Positions 20,096 through 27,787 of a DNA stretch of 39,455 bases are shown in pieces. The stretch's first letter is position 1, and each line of letters begins with the position of its first letter. Source of the DNA: Tissierella sp. P1 (lineage in GTDB: Bacteria; Bacillota; Clostridia; Tissierellales; Tissierellaceae); the NCBI RefSeq assembly GCF_002266425.1, contig NZ_NPMN01000033.1, forward strand, positions 1 to 39,455, in the 5' to 3' direction. Made by a program: the position numbers and the translations under genes. Under the pieces are notes generated by a model, which saw nothing but the letters and a program-made list of their open reading frames with translations, did not search any database and had not been told where the DNA came from.

Positions 20096-21544
20096 TTGTT
20101 TGGGTTTAAAAACATATTCAATAATCAAGTAAATATAATGACGACAGAAGATATCCTTGTAGAAGAAATACAAGAGTTTAACAATAGCGACAAAAGAGCG
20201 TGGATGATAACAGGAGATAAATATTATAGAGTAGAAAATGACATTGATAATAGGAAGATTACTAGAAAGACAGAAGAAGGAGAGATAACGGATTATTCTA
20301 AGGCTAATAATAAATTATCTCATGGCTTTATGAAAAATTTAGTTGATGAAAAAATCGCTTATTTACTCACAAAAGACTATTCTCTGGATTGCAATGATAA
20401 AAAGTACACAGAAAAGGTCAAAGATGTACTAGGCAAATATTTTCAATATAAACTTGCTCATTTAGGAACAGAATCATCCAATAAGGGAATAGCGTGGCTA
20501 CAGGTATATATAGATGAACAAGGTAAGTTAGGAACTATGTTAATACCTAGTGAACAATGTGTTCCTTTATGGAGAGATAATACTCATACAGAATTAGATG
20601 GACTGATTAGATTTTATTTAATTACTGTATTCGAAGGTAAAGAAAAGAAGAAAGTAACAAAAGTAGAATATTATACAGAGAATGAAGTTAGTTTCTATAT
20701 ATTAAAAGATGATCAGCTTATTAGAGACATAGAAACCAATGAAGGTGGTCCGATACTCCACTATAAAAGTGGTGAGGAATGGAAGTCATGGGGTAAAGTT
20801 CCTTTTATAGCCTTTAAAAATAATAGATTGGAATATCCTGATGTAAAATTTATAAAATCTTTAGTGGATGATTATGATAAATCCAGGAGCGATGTATCTA
20901 ACTTTATCGAAGAAGTTAAGAATCTAATCTATGTATTAAAAGGATATGGAGGGGAGAATTTAGGGGAATTTATGAGAGATTTAAACTACTATGGAGCCAT
21001 AAAAATAGATGATCCTGAACATGGCGGTGTAGATACCCTTAACCCCACAATGGATATTCAAGCTGCAAAAGAACACTTTGAACAACTGAAGAGAGATATA
21101 AACGAATTTGGCGGAGGAGTAACTAAGGATCTAGATAAGTTTGGAAGCTCGCCATCTGGGATAGCACTTAAGTTCCTTTATAGTGGGTTGGATTTAAAAT
21201 GTAATCATTTAGAGGTAGAATTTAAACAAGCTTTTGAACAATTATTATATTTTATAAATATCTATCTATCAGAAACAGGACAAGGAAATTACCAAAACGA
21301 AAAAATAGAAATAATATTCAACAGAGATATAACGATAAATGAAACAGAAGCAATAAATAATATCAATAATTCTCAAGATATACTCTCGTTAGAAACTTTA
21401 ATAACACAACATCCTTATGTGTCAGACGTAGAGGAAGAATTAAAAAGAGTACAAGCTGAAAGGTTAGAAAAAGCAAAAGAACGAGCTAAGATGTTCGGTA
21501 GTGATAGATTTTCCCAAATAGAAGGTGAGGGAAATGAAGAATAA
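20096..21544 (+). CDS. Portal protein (SPP1 gp6-like)
   Basis: This 482-aa protein follows terminase as usual. Recognisable portal features are HGFMKNLVDEKIAYLLTKDY near 85-105, WLQVYIDEQGKLG near 140, and the crown-side FGSSPSGIALKF near 355. A C-terminal helix rich in Glu and Arg ends it. It forms the dodecameric DNA entry ring at one capsid vertex. The start is TTG with AAGAAGGTGAT upstream. The 50 bp before it hold nothing else. Confidence 0.88.
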   Translation: MFGFKNIFNNQVNIMTTEDILVEEIQEFNNSDKRAWMITGDKYYRVENDIDNRKITRKTEEGEITDYSKANNKLSHGFMKNLVDEKIAYLLTKDYSLDCNDKKYTEKVKDVLGKYFQYKLAHLGTESSNKGIAWLQVYIDEQGKLGTMLIPSEQCVPLWRDNTHTELDGLIRFYLITVFEGKEKKKVTKVEYYTENEVSFYILKDDQLIRDIETNEGGPILHYKSGEEWKSWGKVPFIAFKNNRLEYPDVKFIKSLVDDYDKSRSDVSNFIEEVKNLIYVLKGYGGENLGEFMRDLNYYGAIKIDDPEHGGVDTLNPTMDIQAAKEHFEQLKRDINEFGGGVTKDLDKFGSSPSGIALKFLYSGLDLKCNHLEVEFKQAFEQLLYFINIYLSETGQGNYQNEKIEIIFNRDITINETEAINNINNSQDILSLETLITQHPYVSDVEEELKRVQAERLEKAKERAKMFGSDRFSQIEGEGNEE

Positions 21545-22571
21545 TAAATATTGGGTTAAGAGGGCAAAGGATAAAATGAAAGGGTATCACAAAGATAGCG
21601 ATAAAACTATCCTACTAATTACCAATGCATATGATAAAGCTATTGAGGATATAGAAGAAGACATAAGAAAGATATATGATAAGTTTAAATTCGATAGCGG
21701 ATTAAGTGATGCAGAAATAAGAAAATTGCTTAATTCTAAAGTGGATAATAAAATTTTAGATGAATTAAGAGAACAAATACTCACCGTTGAAGACCCTGAT
21801 ATAAGAAAAGAGATATTATCAAAACTTAATGCACCTGCATATAAAGCACGTATCACTAGATTAGAAGCATTAAAATTAAACGTCTATACAAAGATTAAGA
21901 CAGTAGCGGATATCGAATTAAAGCAGAGTAAAAGTCTCTATATTGATACTATAAATAAATCATATTATCAATCTATATTTGATATACAAAAAGGATTAGG
22001 AATAGGCTTTGATGTTGCCAGTATACCTACTCATGTTGTTGAAGAAATACTTAAAAACCCTTGGAGCGGCAAAAACTTCTCTCAAAGAATATGGAAGAAT
22101 ACTGATATAGTAGCCGAAAAAGTAACGGATATAATGCTAAGCGGTTTTGTGAGTGGTAGAACTATAAGCCAAATGAGTAGGGAATTAAGGGATTTCGCAG
22201 ATGTAAGCAAATATGTAGCTTCAAGATTAATAAGAACAGAATTGACCTATATGGCTAATCAAGGAGAGTTACAAAGCTACAAAGAGTGCGGCATAGAAGA
22301 ATATATGTATTTGGCAACATTAGATGATAGGACATCGGAAATATGCCAAAAACTAGATAACAAAGTATTCAAAGTAAGTGAAGCTAAGGAAGGGAAAAAT
22401 CTTCCGCCAATGCATGTGTTTTGCAGATCAACAACTAGGGCATGGTTTGGGGTTGATACTCTAGAGGGAATAAAGCGAAGAGCAAGAGACCCTAAGACTG
22501 GCAAGACTTATTTAATTGATGCTAATATTGATTATAAAACTTGGCGGGACACTTATGTAAAGGAGGATTAA
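21534..22571 (+). CDS. Head morphogenesis protein (SPP1 gp7-like minor capsid protein)
   Basis: It has a long helical N-terminal part and a C-terminal domain with RLIRTELTYMANQGELQSYKE-type helix, YLATLDDRTSEICQKLD and PPMHVFCRSTTRAW, the standard signature of the gp7/F family. The cysteine/histidine residues in MHVFCRST are conserved in the family. It works with portal and scaffold in early head assembly. I start at the ATG at 21534, after GAAGGTGAGG; a GTG three codons earlier lies within that ribosome site. It overlaps the portal gene by 11 bp. Confidence 0.88.
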   Translation: MKNNKYWVKRAKDKMKGYHKDSDKTILLITNAYDKAIEDIEEDIRKIYDKFKFDSGLSDAEIRKLLNSKVDNKILDELREQILTVEDPDIRKEILSKLNAPAYKARITRLEALKLNVYTKIKTVADIELKQSKSLYIDTINKSYYQSIFDIQKGLGIGFDVASIPTHVVEEILKNPWSGKNFSQRIWKNTDIVAEKVTDIMLSGFVSGRTISQMSRELRDFADVSKYVASRLIRTELTYMANQGELQSYKECGIEEYMYLATLDDRTSEICQKLDNKVFKVSEAKEGKNLPPMHVFCRSTTRAWFGVDTLEGIKRRARDPKTGKTYLIDANIDYKTWRDTYVKED

Positions 22572-22572
22572 C

Positions 22573-22656
22573 ATGGCTACAGCTACACAAGTAACATTAA
22601 TTATATGTCTGACATTTATAATATTGACATTGATTAGCAAGAAGATAGAGAAATAA
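22573..22656 (+). CDS. 27-aa membrane peptide
   Basis: MATATQVTLIICLTFIILTL is followed by SKKIEK: one transmembrane helix with a basic cytoplasmic end. AGGAGG precedes the ATG. It is the last gene before a terminator. Function is unknown. Confidence 0.5.
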   Translation: MATATQVTLIICLTFIILTLISKKIEK

Positions 22657-22674
22657 AAAGTAATATAAATATTC

Positions 22675-22699
22675 AAGACTTAGGAATAAGTCTTTTTTT
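22675..22699 (+). terminator. Intrinsic terminator between gp7 and scaffold
   Basis: AAGACTT (22675-22681) pairs with AAGTCTT (22688-22694) and seven T follow from 22693. Partial termination could set the ratio between portal-side and capsid transcripts. Confidence 0.8.
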
Positions 22700-22747
22700 A
22701 TCGCTCTTTTTTAGTGTTTGTAGAGCATAAAGAACAAAGAACCCAAA

Positions 22748-22763
22748 ACAGGTACAGACCTGT
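22748..22763 (+). other. Short perfect hairpin before the scaffold gene
   Basis: ACAGGT and ACCTGT flank ACAG. It lies 25 bp before the scaffold ATG, between the terminator and the ribosome site. It may be an operator or a 5' stabilising hairpin; there is no T tract. Confidence 0.4.
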
Positions 22764-22787
22764 ATAAAAATGTATGGAGGGATATAA

Positions 22788-23354
22788 ATGGATTGGTTAA
22801 AAGAACTATTAAAAAATGCGGGGATTGAAGATGCAAAGGTTGATGAAGTTGTAGGAAATATCAATAAAGAAATACCTAAGTATTTAATTCCTAAGGACAA
22901 GTATAATGAAGTATCGGAAGCTAAGAAACAACTTGAGTCAGATATAAAAGACAGAGATAAGCAACTTAAAGACTTAGGAGAAAAAGCTAAAGGTAATGAG
23001 GATTTAGAAAAGCAGATAAAAGAACTTCAAGAGACTAACGCAAAAGCTAAAGAAGACTATGAATCTAAGATAAACAATATCACTTTAGACAATGCTATTA
23101 AGCTAGCCTTAAAAGATAATAAGGCAAAACATGAAGATTTATTGATGGGTAGATTTGATAAAGAAAAACTAAAAATCAAAGAAGATGGAACTATAGAAGG
23201 TTTAGAGGACCAGATAAAAGATTTAAAAGAAACCTATAAGGATTTATTTGTCGAACCTCTAGGAGGGTTTACTCCTAAAAATAATGGAGACAGCAATCCT
23301 CCTGCAGGGATGGAACAAATAGCAAAAACAATACAAGAAAATTTAGGGTACTAA
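22788..23354 (+). CDS. Scaffold protein (phage GP20 family)
   Basis: This 188-aa protein starts MDWLKELLKNAG, has a long central coiled coil (about 45-105, with ESDIKDRDKQLKDLGEKA and LEKQIKELQE), and a C-terminal part with LALKDNKAKHEDLLMG. This is the layout of GP20-type scaffolding proteins, which guide capsid assembly and leave before packaging. Position immediately before the major capsid gene supports this. TATGGAGGG precedes the ATG. Confidence 0.87.
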   Translation: MDWLKELLKNAGIEDAKVDEVVGNINKEIPKYLIPKDKYNEVSEAKKQLESDIKDRDKQLKDLGEKAKGNEDLEKQIKELQETNAKAKEDYESKINNITLDNAIKLALKDNKAKHEDLLMGRFDKEKLKIKEDGTIEGLEDQIKDLKETYKDLFVEPLGGFTPKNNGDSNPPAGMEQIAKTIQENLGY

Positions 23355-23370
23355 AAGGAGGATGTAAAAT

Positions 23371-24300
23371 ATGGCAATTCCAAATGTATTAGAATATGCA
23401 AAATTATTTATGCAACAACTTGATAAGCAAGTAGTAGCTTTAGCAACATCTGGGTGGATGGAAGCTAACGCAGGATTAGTTAAATATAATGGCGGTAATG
23501 AATGTAAAATTCCTATGATATCTATGGATGGATTGGGAGACTATGATAGAACTAACGGTTTTGTTGATGGTGCGGTAACATTAGAATATCAAACAAAGAC
23601 ATTAACTCAAGATAGAGGTAGAACGTTCCAATTAGACAGAATGGATGTGGACGAAACTAACTTTGTGGCAACCGCTGCTAATGTAATGGGAGAATTCCAA
23701 AGAACGTTAGTAATTCCTGAAATTGATGCTTATAGATATTCTTCCATAGCGACACAAGCTATTGCGAAAAGTGCTGCAACAGGAGGATATGCAGCAGATG
23801 CAGCTACAATATTATCTAAAATCAAAGAGGATATATACGCTATTTATGATATAGCAGGAGAAATACCATTAGTAATAACTTTAAGCATGCCAATATGGGC
23901 TGTCTTAAGCAACTCTACAGAATTATCAAAACAACTATCAGTAATTGAGTTTAGTCAAGGTGATATTAAAACTGCCGTAAGAGGAATAGACAATAACCCA
24001 ATTATTCCAGTACCATCCGCAAGAATGATGACTAAATATCAATTCCTAGATGGTAAGACAGCAGGCCAAACAGCAGGAGGATTTAAACCAGATACAGATG
24101 CTAAGAATATCAATTGGATCATAACTCCAAGAACTGCACCTATAGCAGTTTCTAAGACAGACAAGATAAGAATATTTGAACCTGATACTAACCAAAAAGC
24201 TGATGCATGGAAACTTGATTATAGAAAATATCATGATCTATGGGTTAAAGATAATCAATTTAAGACTATTAGAGTTAATATCAAAGAATCTTTAGCTTAG
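23371..24300 (+). CDS. Major capsid protein
   Basis: It is 309 aa, directly after the scaffold. Capsid-type features include an N-terminal arm, KTLTQDRGRTFQLDRMDVDE near 75-95, and VMGEFQRTLVIPEIDAYR, common in capsid proteins of Firmicutes siphophages with GP20 scaffolds. AAGGAGG lies upstream. The fold is expected to be HK97-like. No obvious propeptide cleavage site or protease gene is present, consistent with use of a separate scaffold. Confidence 0.88.
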   Translation: MAIPNVLEYAKLFMQQLDKQVVALATSGWMEANAGLVKYNGGNECKIPMISMDGLGDYDRTNGFVDGAVTLEYQTKTLTQDRGRTFQLDRMDVDETNFVATAANVMGEFQRTLVIPEIDAYRYSSIATQAIAKSAATGGYAADAATILSKIKEDIYAIYDIAGEIPLVITLSMPIWAVLSNSTELSKQLSVIEFSQGDIKTAVRGIDNNPIIPVPSARMMTKYQFLDGKTAGQTAGGFKPDTDAKNINWIITPRTAPIAVSKTDKIRIFEPDTNQKADAWKLDYRKYHDLWVKDNQFKTIRVNIKESLA

Positions 24301-24312
24301 GAGTGATGATTA

Positions 24313-24540
24313 ATGTTTAAGTTAGAAAAAATGAATGTAGTTAAAATAGTAGCTACAGAGCATGAAAAAGAGAAATTAATCAATAAAGGTTTTACAGAGG
24401 TTATAGATAAGACACACAAAGCATTAAAATTAAATGGAGATGGAGAAATTACATTATTATCAGAAGTAACAGAAGAAGAAATGCAAGAAGAAGTTAAAGA
24501 AAAGAAGGAAGAAAAGTCAAAAGGGAAGGTTGCCAAATAG
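24313..24540 (+). CDS. Small charged protein after the capsid gene (75 aa)
   Basis: MFKLEKMNVVKIVATEHEKE leads to a predicted beta section (TLLSEVTEEE) and a lysine/glutamate tail. Small proteins at this position are often head-decoration or connector-region proteins, but no family is recognised. Its last codons form the left arm of a terminator hairpin. Confidence 0.6.
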   Translation: MFKLEKMNVVKIVATEHEKEKLINKGFTEVIDKTHKALKLNGDGEITLLSEVTEEEMQEEVKEKKEEKSKGKVAK

Positions 24541-24554
24541 GTAGCCTTCTTTTT
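24525..24554 (+). terminator. Intrinsic terminator after the capsid genes
   Basis: GAAGGTTGCC (24525-24534) pairs over 10 bp (including GU pairs) with GGTAGCCTTC (24540-24549), followed by five T. It probably lowers expression of tail genes relative to capsid. Confidence 0.8.
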
Positions 24555-24571
24555 ATTAAGTAGGTGAATAC

Positions 24572-24868
24572 ATGGACCAACTAGGTAAATTAAAACTAAA
24601 ATTAGGAATTAAAGGAACGGAACAAGATGACTTGCTAAATCTTTATTTCGATGATGCTAAAGATACTATATTAGAATTAACTCACCTTACTGAGATACCT
24701 AATAGCCTTTTAAGCACTCAAATAGAATTAGCAATAGTTTTATATAACAAAGAGGGAATAGAAGGGCAGACAAGCCATTCAGAGGGTGGGGTTGGTAGAA
24801 GTTTTGAAGAAGGCATCCCCGAAAGTATTATGAAGAAAATTAGAAGTGCAAGAAGATTGCCGAGGTGA
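24572..24868 (+). CDS. Head-tail connector (gp6/gp15-like adaptor)
   Basis: The protein starts with DQLGKLKLKLGIKGTEQDDLL, then LYFDDAKDTILELT, typical of the small helical connectors that dock under the portal (HK97 gp6, SPP1 gp15, YqbG). The 98-aa length fits. First gene after the capsid terminator, with AGTAGGTGA upstream. Confidence 0.82.
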   Translation: MDQLGKLKLKLGIKGTEQDDLLNLYFDDAKDTILELTHLTEIPNSLLSTQIELAIVLYNKEGIEGQTSHSEGGVGRSFEEGIPESIMKKIRSARRLPR

Positions 24869-24872
24869 TTAT

Positions 24873-25229
24873 ATGAGACTTAGGCAAAGAGATTTAAAAT
24901 CTTATATGGTAAAGAAACATGGAACATTCAAAGAAATTGATGGAACTAAATACACAGGTTACGAACATACAGGTCAAACTGTTAAAGCTAAAATCCATCC
25001 TGCAGGCGGTAAAATGTTAAGTGAAATATATGGAGTTAGACTTGCTAATATGCAGACTATGCTAATGGAGGATGCGGAACTTGCTAGAGAATTAGATGTG
25101 GAATTCAACAGTCAAAAACAACAATACGGAGTATGTGTTTATAGAAATAAAGACCAGGAGCCTGATTATAAAATTGTAGCCATCAGACCATGGGATGGGC
25201 ATATAGTGGCAGATTTGGAGAGGATATAA
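24873..25229 (+). CDS. Head closure protein (gp16-like)
   Basis: This 118-aa protein begins MRLRQRDLKSYMVKKHG, followed by beta strands such as VKAKIHPAGGKML and YKIVAIRPWDGHIV. The size, beta-rich character and place between connector and HK97 gp10-like protein fit the SPP1 gp16/head-tail stopper family. Start at 24873 after GAGGTGAT; the longer frame overlaps the connector. Confidence 0.7.
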   Translation: MRLRQRDLKSYMVKKHGTFKEIDGTKYTGYEHTGQTVKAKIHPAGGKMLSEIYGVRLANMQTMLMEDAELARELDVEFNSQKQQYGVCVYRNKDQEPDYKIVAIRPWDGHIVADLERI

Positions 25230-25754
25230 ATGAGTCTTGAAGGTTTTGAAAGCTTAATAAAAAAGTTAAACAGGATAGCAGACCCCAAGGAAGCATTAAA
25301 AAAAGGAGTAAGCCTATCTACTAAAAAAGTACAAGGGGATGCTAAAGAACTAGCGGCAGTTAATGAAGGGCAATTACAAAATTCTATTTATGAAAACGTA
25401 GAAGAAAAACCAACCGAAATTATAGGTTCAGTATATACCAATGTTCCCCAAGCAGTATACACAGAATTTGGAACAGGACCTAAAGGTATGGCAGCACCTA
25501 AAGACCTTCCGCCTGAAATAGCGAATCAATTACATTATAGGAATGATATGTGGTGGATACATGAAAGTCAAATAGATTCGGCTATAGCAGAGAAATACCA
25601 TTTCATCAAATTTGAGACTGCCGAAGGGGTATTCTATGGCACTTATGGACAAGAACCCCAACCATTTATGTATCCTGCATTAAAGCAGAATCAAGAGATC
25701 ATAAAAAAACATATAGCAGATGAAATAAGGCTAGATATAAAGAAAAAAGGGTGA
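25230..25754 (+). CDS. HK97 gp10-like neck/tail completion protein
   Basis: N-terminal SLEGFESLIKKLNRIADPKE and the hallmark region VYTNVPQAVYTEFGTGPKG mark the HK97 gp10 family. The C-terminal PFMYPALKQNQEIIKKHIADE is also typical. It helps join tail to head. The start directly follows the upstream stop, with GGAGAGGATATA as ribosome site. Confidence 0.85.
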   Translation: MSLEGFESLIKKLNRIADPKEALKKGVSLSTKKVQGDAKELAAVNEGQLQNSIYENVEEKPTEIIGSVYTNVPQAVYTEFGTGPKGMAAPKDLPPEIANQLHYRNDMWWIHESQIDSAIAEKYHFIKFETAEGVFYGTYGQEPQPFMYPALKQNQEIIKKHIADEIRLDIKKKG

Positions 25755-25758
25755 TTAA

Positions 25759-26115
25759 ATGTATGATATAAAACCCAAAATAAATGAATTATTAGAGGAA
25801 ATAGTAGGAGAAGATAATGTATCGGATAGTTATCCTGAAAGCTTTGAGAATTTACCCTATATTTCTTTTTATGAATTAACCAATACAGATGCCTACAAAA
25901 TCAAAGAGGAATTATACACAGAAATAGCAATTCAAATTGATATATGGCACAATAGATCAACTGGTGTACTTGCAAGGCAAGTAAATGATGTTATGAATAG
26001 TATTGGCTTAAAGAGAGATTTTGCGAGGGATATACCCGACCCAAGCGGCATAAAGCACAAGACAATGAGATTTAAAGGTAAAGTTAATAATAGAACTAAG
26101 ATTATGTATCAATAA
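25759..26115 (+). CDS. Tail terminator / completion protein (gp17-like)
   Basis: It is 118 aa with YDIKPKINELLEEIVGEDN, then LPYISFYELTN and a beta strand IAIQIDIWHNRS, matching the fold and position of DUF3168/SPP1 gp17-type tail terminators that cap the tail tube. It sits between the gp10-like gene and the major tail protein. Sequence similarity in this family is low, so position carries much weight. Confidence 0.75.
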   Translation: MYDIKPKINELLEEIVGEDNVSDSYPESFENLPYISFYELTNTDAYKIKEELYTEIAIQIDIWHNRSTGVLARQVNDVMNSIGLKRDFARDIPDPSGIKHKTMRFKGKVNNRTKIMYQ

Positions 26116-26129
26116 AGGAGTGAAAATTA

Positions 26130-26576
26130 ATGGATTTAAAGTTAAACTTACAACTACATGCAGGACAAAGTTACAATGAAGCTACCTTATCCTATAAGGA
26201 AGGTTCAATGACAGATTATGAAGAAATTGGACTATTAATGGAAATACCGGATGTCGGCGGAGATCCTGAAAAGATAGAAGTAACTACATTAAAAGATAAG
26301 AATAAAAAATATATTCCAGGTATTTCAGATTTAGGAGATTTAGATTTTGTATTTTTGTATGACAATAGCACTACCACATCAAATTATAGGATATTGAAAG
26401 AGTTACAAGATGGTAATAAAATGGCTAAATTTAAACTAGACTACCCAGATGGAAGCGGACATGAGTTTGAAGCTTTTGTAAGCGTAAAAGTTGGTGGGGG
26501 TGGGGTTAATGCTGCTAAAACATTTACAGCTAGTATGTTCTTGCAATCTGATATAGTAGATATTAATCCACAATAA
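26130..26576 (+). CDS. Major tail tube protein
   Basis: This 148-aa protein has YKEGSMTDYEEIGLLMEIPD, the loop KIEVTTLKDKNKKYIPGISDLGD compressed in the usual tail-tube form, and AKTFTASMFLQSDIV at the end. This is characteristic of phi13/TP901-1-type tail tube proteins of siphophages. No sheath gene exists, so the tail is non-contractile. AAAGGAGTGA precedes the ATG. Confidence 0.85.
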   Translation: MDLKLNLQLHAGQSYNEATLSYKEGSMTDYEEIGLLMEIPDVGGDPEKIEVTTLKDKNKKYIPGISDLGDLDFVFLYDNSTTTSNYRILKELQDGNKMAKFKLDYPDGSGHEFEAFVSVKVGGGGVNAAKTFTASMFLQSDIVDINPQ

Positions 26577-26597
26577 AGGGACTTGAATTCCCCTCCT

Positions 26598-26627
26598 TTG
26601 TATAGTATCCTTAAATTACCATATAAT
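26598..26627 (+). promoter_or_regulatory. Private promoter of the PH-domain gene
   Basis: TTGTAT (26598-26603) and TATAAT (26622-26627) are separated by 18 bp. CCCCTCC (26590-26596), just upstream of the promoter, is complementary to GGAGGGG in the gene's ribosome site (26637-26643). Only read-through RNA would contain both. Confidence 0.7.
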
Positions 26628-26647
26628 ACTAACAGGGGAGGGGTTTT

Positions 26648-27019
26648 GTGGATAATAAAACGTTAGATAAATATATTTTTAAATTAAGTTGGCTTAGTCT
26701 TATTCCTCATATTTTGGCCATAGCATTATTTGTTGGAATGTTTACGACACCTATTAAAATACTTAGGATACTTACTACAAAAATTATTATAGAACCTAAT
26801 ATGGTTTATGGAGAAAAAGGGATACTAAGAAAAGATATACAAAATAGTCCAATGAAACATATTCAAAGCGTAAGAGTGGATAGGTCTTTCTTTGGTAGAA
26901 TATTTGGATATGGTGATGTTACAATCACTACAGCAGGAGCAGGGTATATCTACAAAGGAATAGGGAGTCCTGAAAAACTAAGAAATATTATAAATAGTTA
27001 TATGCAAGCAACTTCTTAA
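26648..27019 (+). CDS. Membrane protein with bacterial PH domain, probable moron
   Basis: Residues about 13-33 (LSWLSLIPHILAIALFVGM) form a transmembrane helix. The rest resembles the bacterial PH domain of YdbS/YdbT-type proteins: IIIEPNMVYGEKGILRKD, MKHIQSVRVDRSFFGRIFGYGDVTITTAG. The start is GTG after GGGGAGGGG. It lies between the tail tube and chaperone genes but has its own promoter and terminator, so it is an inserted cargo gene rather than a tail part. Such proteins act at the cytoplasmic membrane; the benefit to lysogen or phage is unknown. Confidence 0.8.
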   Translation: MDNKTLDKYIFKLSWLSLIPHILAIALFVGMFTTPIKILRILTTKIIIEPNMVYGEKGILRKDIQNSPMKHIQSVRVDRSFFGRIFGYGDVTITTAGAGYIYKGIGSPEKLRNIINSYMQATS

Positions 27020-27035
27020 ATGGAGTTGCTTTTTT
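27006..27035 (+). terminator. Intrinsic terminator of the PH-domain gene
   Basis: AAGCAACT (27006-27013) pairs with AGTTGCTT (27024-27031), followed by T to 27035. The left arm lies in the last codons of the gene. Confidence 0.8.
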
Positions 27036-27063
27036 AATACTTGAAAATTAGGAGGGAAGCATT

Positions 27064-27420
27064 ATGAGATATACAGAATTCAATGTAGGGGATAAAGAAT
27101 ATAAATTAAGGTTAGCAGCTAATCAAATTGTTAATATAGAGAAAAAAATAGGTGGCAATTTATTAAATATATTTATGGAGGAAGATAAAATACCTTCAAT
27201 GGAAGAATTGCTAATGGTTGTACATGGAGCTTTACAAAAATTTCATCACGGGATTACCTTATCGGATACTTATGACATTTATGATGACTATGTAGAAAAT
27301 GGTGGAACTTTCGAGGATTTAATAGAACTTATGTTAGATGTGCTTGAGGTGGCTGGTTTTTTCAAGGCGGAGCAGTTAGAGGAGGGGAAAGCGAAACTCA
27401 AGGAAGCCAAAAAGAAATAG
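27064..27420 (+). CDS. Tail assembly chaperone, first ORF (G-like)
   Basis: This 118-aa protein, YTEFNVGDKEYKLRLAANQI then a helical body, matches phage tail assembly chaperones located just before the tape measure. It ends in a lysine-rich KEAKKK at CC-AAA-AAG-AAA-TAG. The -1 frame stays open across that stop (27414-27509) and encodes the second chaperone's N-terminus. A programmed -1 shift here would give the usual G-T fusion. AGGAGGG precedes the ATG. Confidence 0.82.
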   Translation: MRYTEFNVGDKEYKLRLAANQIVNIEKKIGGNLLNIFMEEDKIPSMEELLMVVHGALQKFHHGITLSDTYDIYDDYVENGGTFEDLIELMLDVLEVAGFFKAEQLEEGKAKLKEAKKK

Positions 27421-27509
27421 AACAAATAAATAATTGTACAGAACTGTTTGAAAAGCTGTATCCAGTAGCCATAGAAAACGAAGTGGATGCAGTTTTTATT
27501 GGGATATGA
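27414..27509 (+). other. -1 frame extension: N-terminal part of the second tail chaperone
   Basis: Read in the -1 frame from the AAAAAG slip region, this segment encodes EIEQINNCTELFEKLYPVAI and then NEVDAVF before a TGA. It has no start codon of its own in a good context, so it is probably reached by frameshifting. The next ORF continues the same protein as FYWDMTYREI in yet another frame. The junction is a T5 run (27493-27497); a sixth T would fuse the parts. Confidence 0.6.
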
Positions 27510-27787
27510 CCTATAGGGAGATTATAGCTGCTATAGAAGGATACCAAAAGAGATTTAAGAACGATCTTCAAATTCAAGCTATGTTTATCTACAAGATTGG
27601 CGAATTAGTAGGGGTAGCGGTAAATGATCCGAAAAAATATCCTAAGAATGCTAAAGAAGCATTTAAGAAAACAGGTATATTTGATGATACTGAAGAAGCT
27701 GAACCTAAAAAACAGGACTGGGAAATTATGAAAGAAAGAGTTAATAGATATGCTTACCTAAAAAAGAAGAGAGGTGAGAGCATTTGA
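27506..27787 (+). CDS. Tail assembly chaperone, second ORF (T-like)
   Basis: MTYREIIAAIEGYQKRFKND is the core helix of T-type tail chaperones, which normally reads as FWDMTYxEI preceded by a LYP-like helix. Here that preceding helix lies in another frame (27414-27509) and the ORF begins at an ATG overlapping its stop (ATGA). Either translation restarts here or one base is missing in the T run at 27493. The protein escorts the tape measure during tail assembly. It overlaps the tape-measure start. Confidence 0.75.
   Translation: MTYREIIAAIEGYQKRFKNDLQIQAMFIYKIGELVGVAVNDPKKYPKNAKEAFKKTGIFDDTEEAEPKKQDWEIMKERVNRYAYLKKKRGESI

Noticed and set aside
22573..22787. Possible CRISPR-like or repeat structure from clustered hairpins
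   Set aside because: The hairpins differ in sequence and are explained as a terminator, a short palindrome and AT-rich filler.
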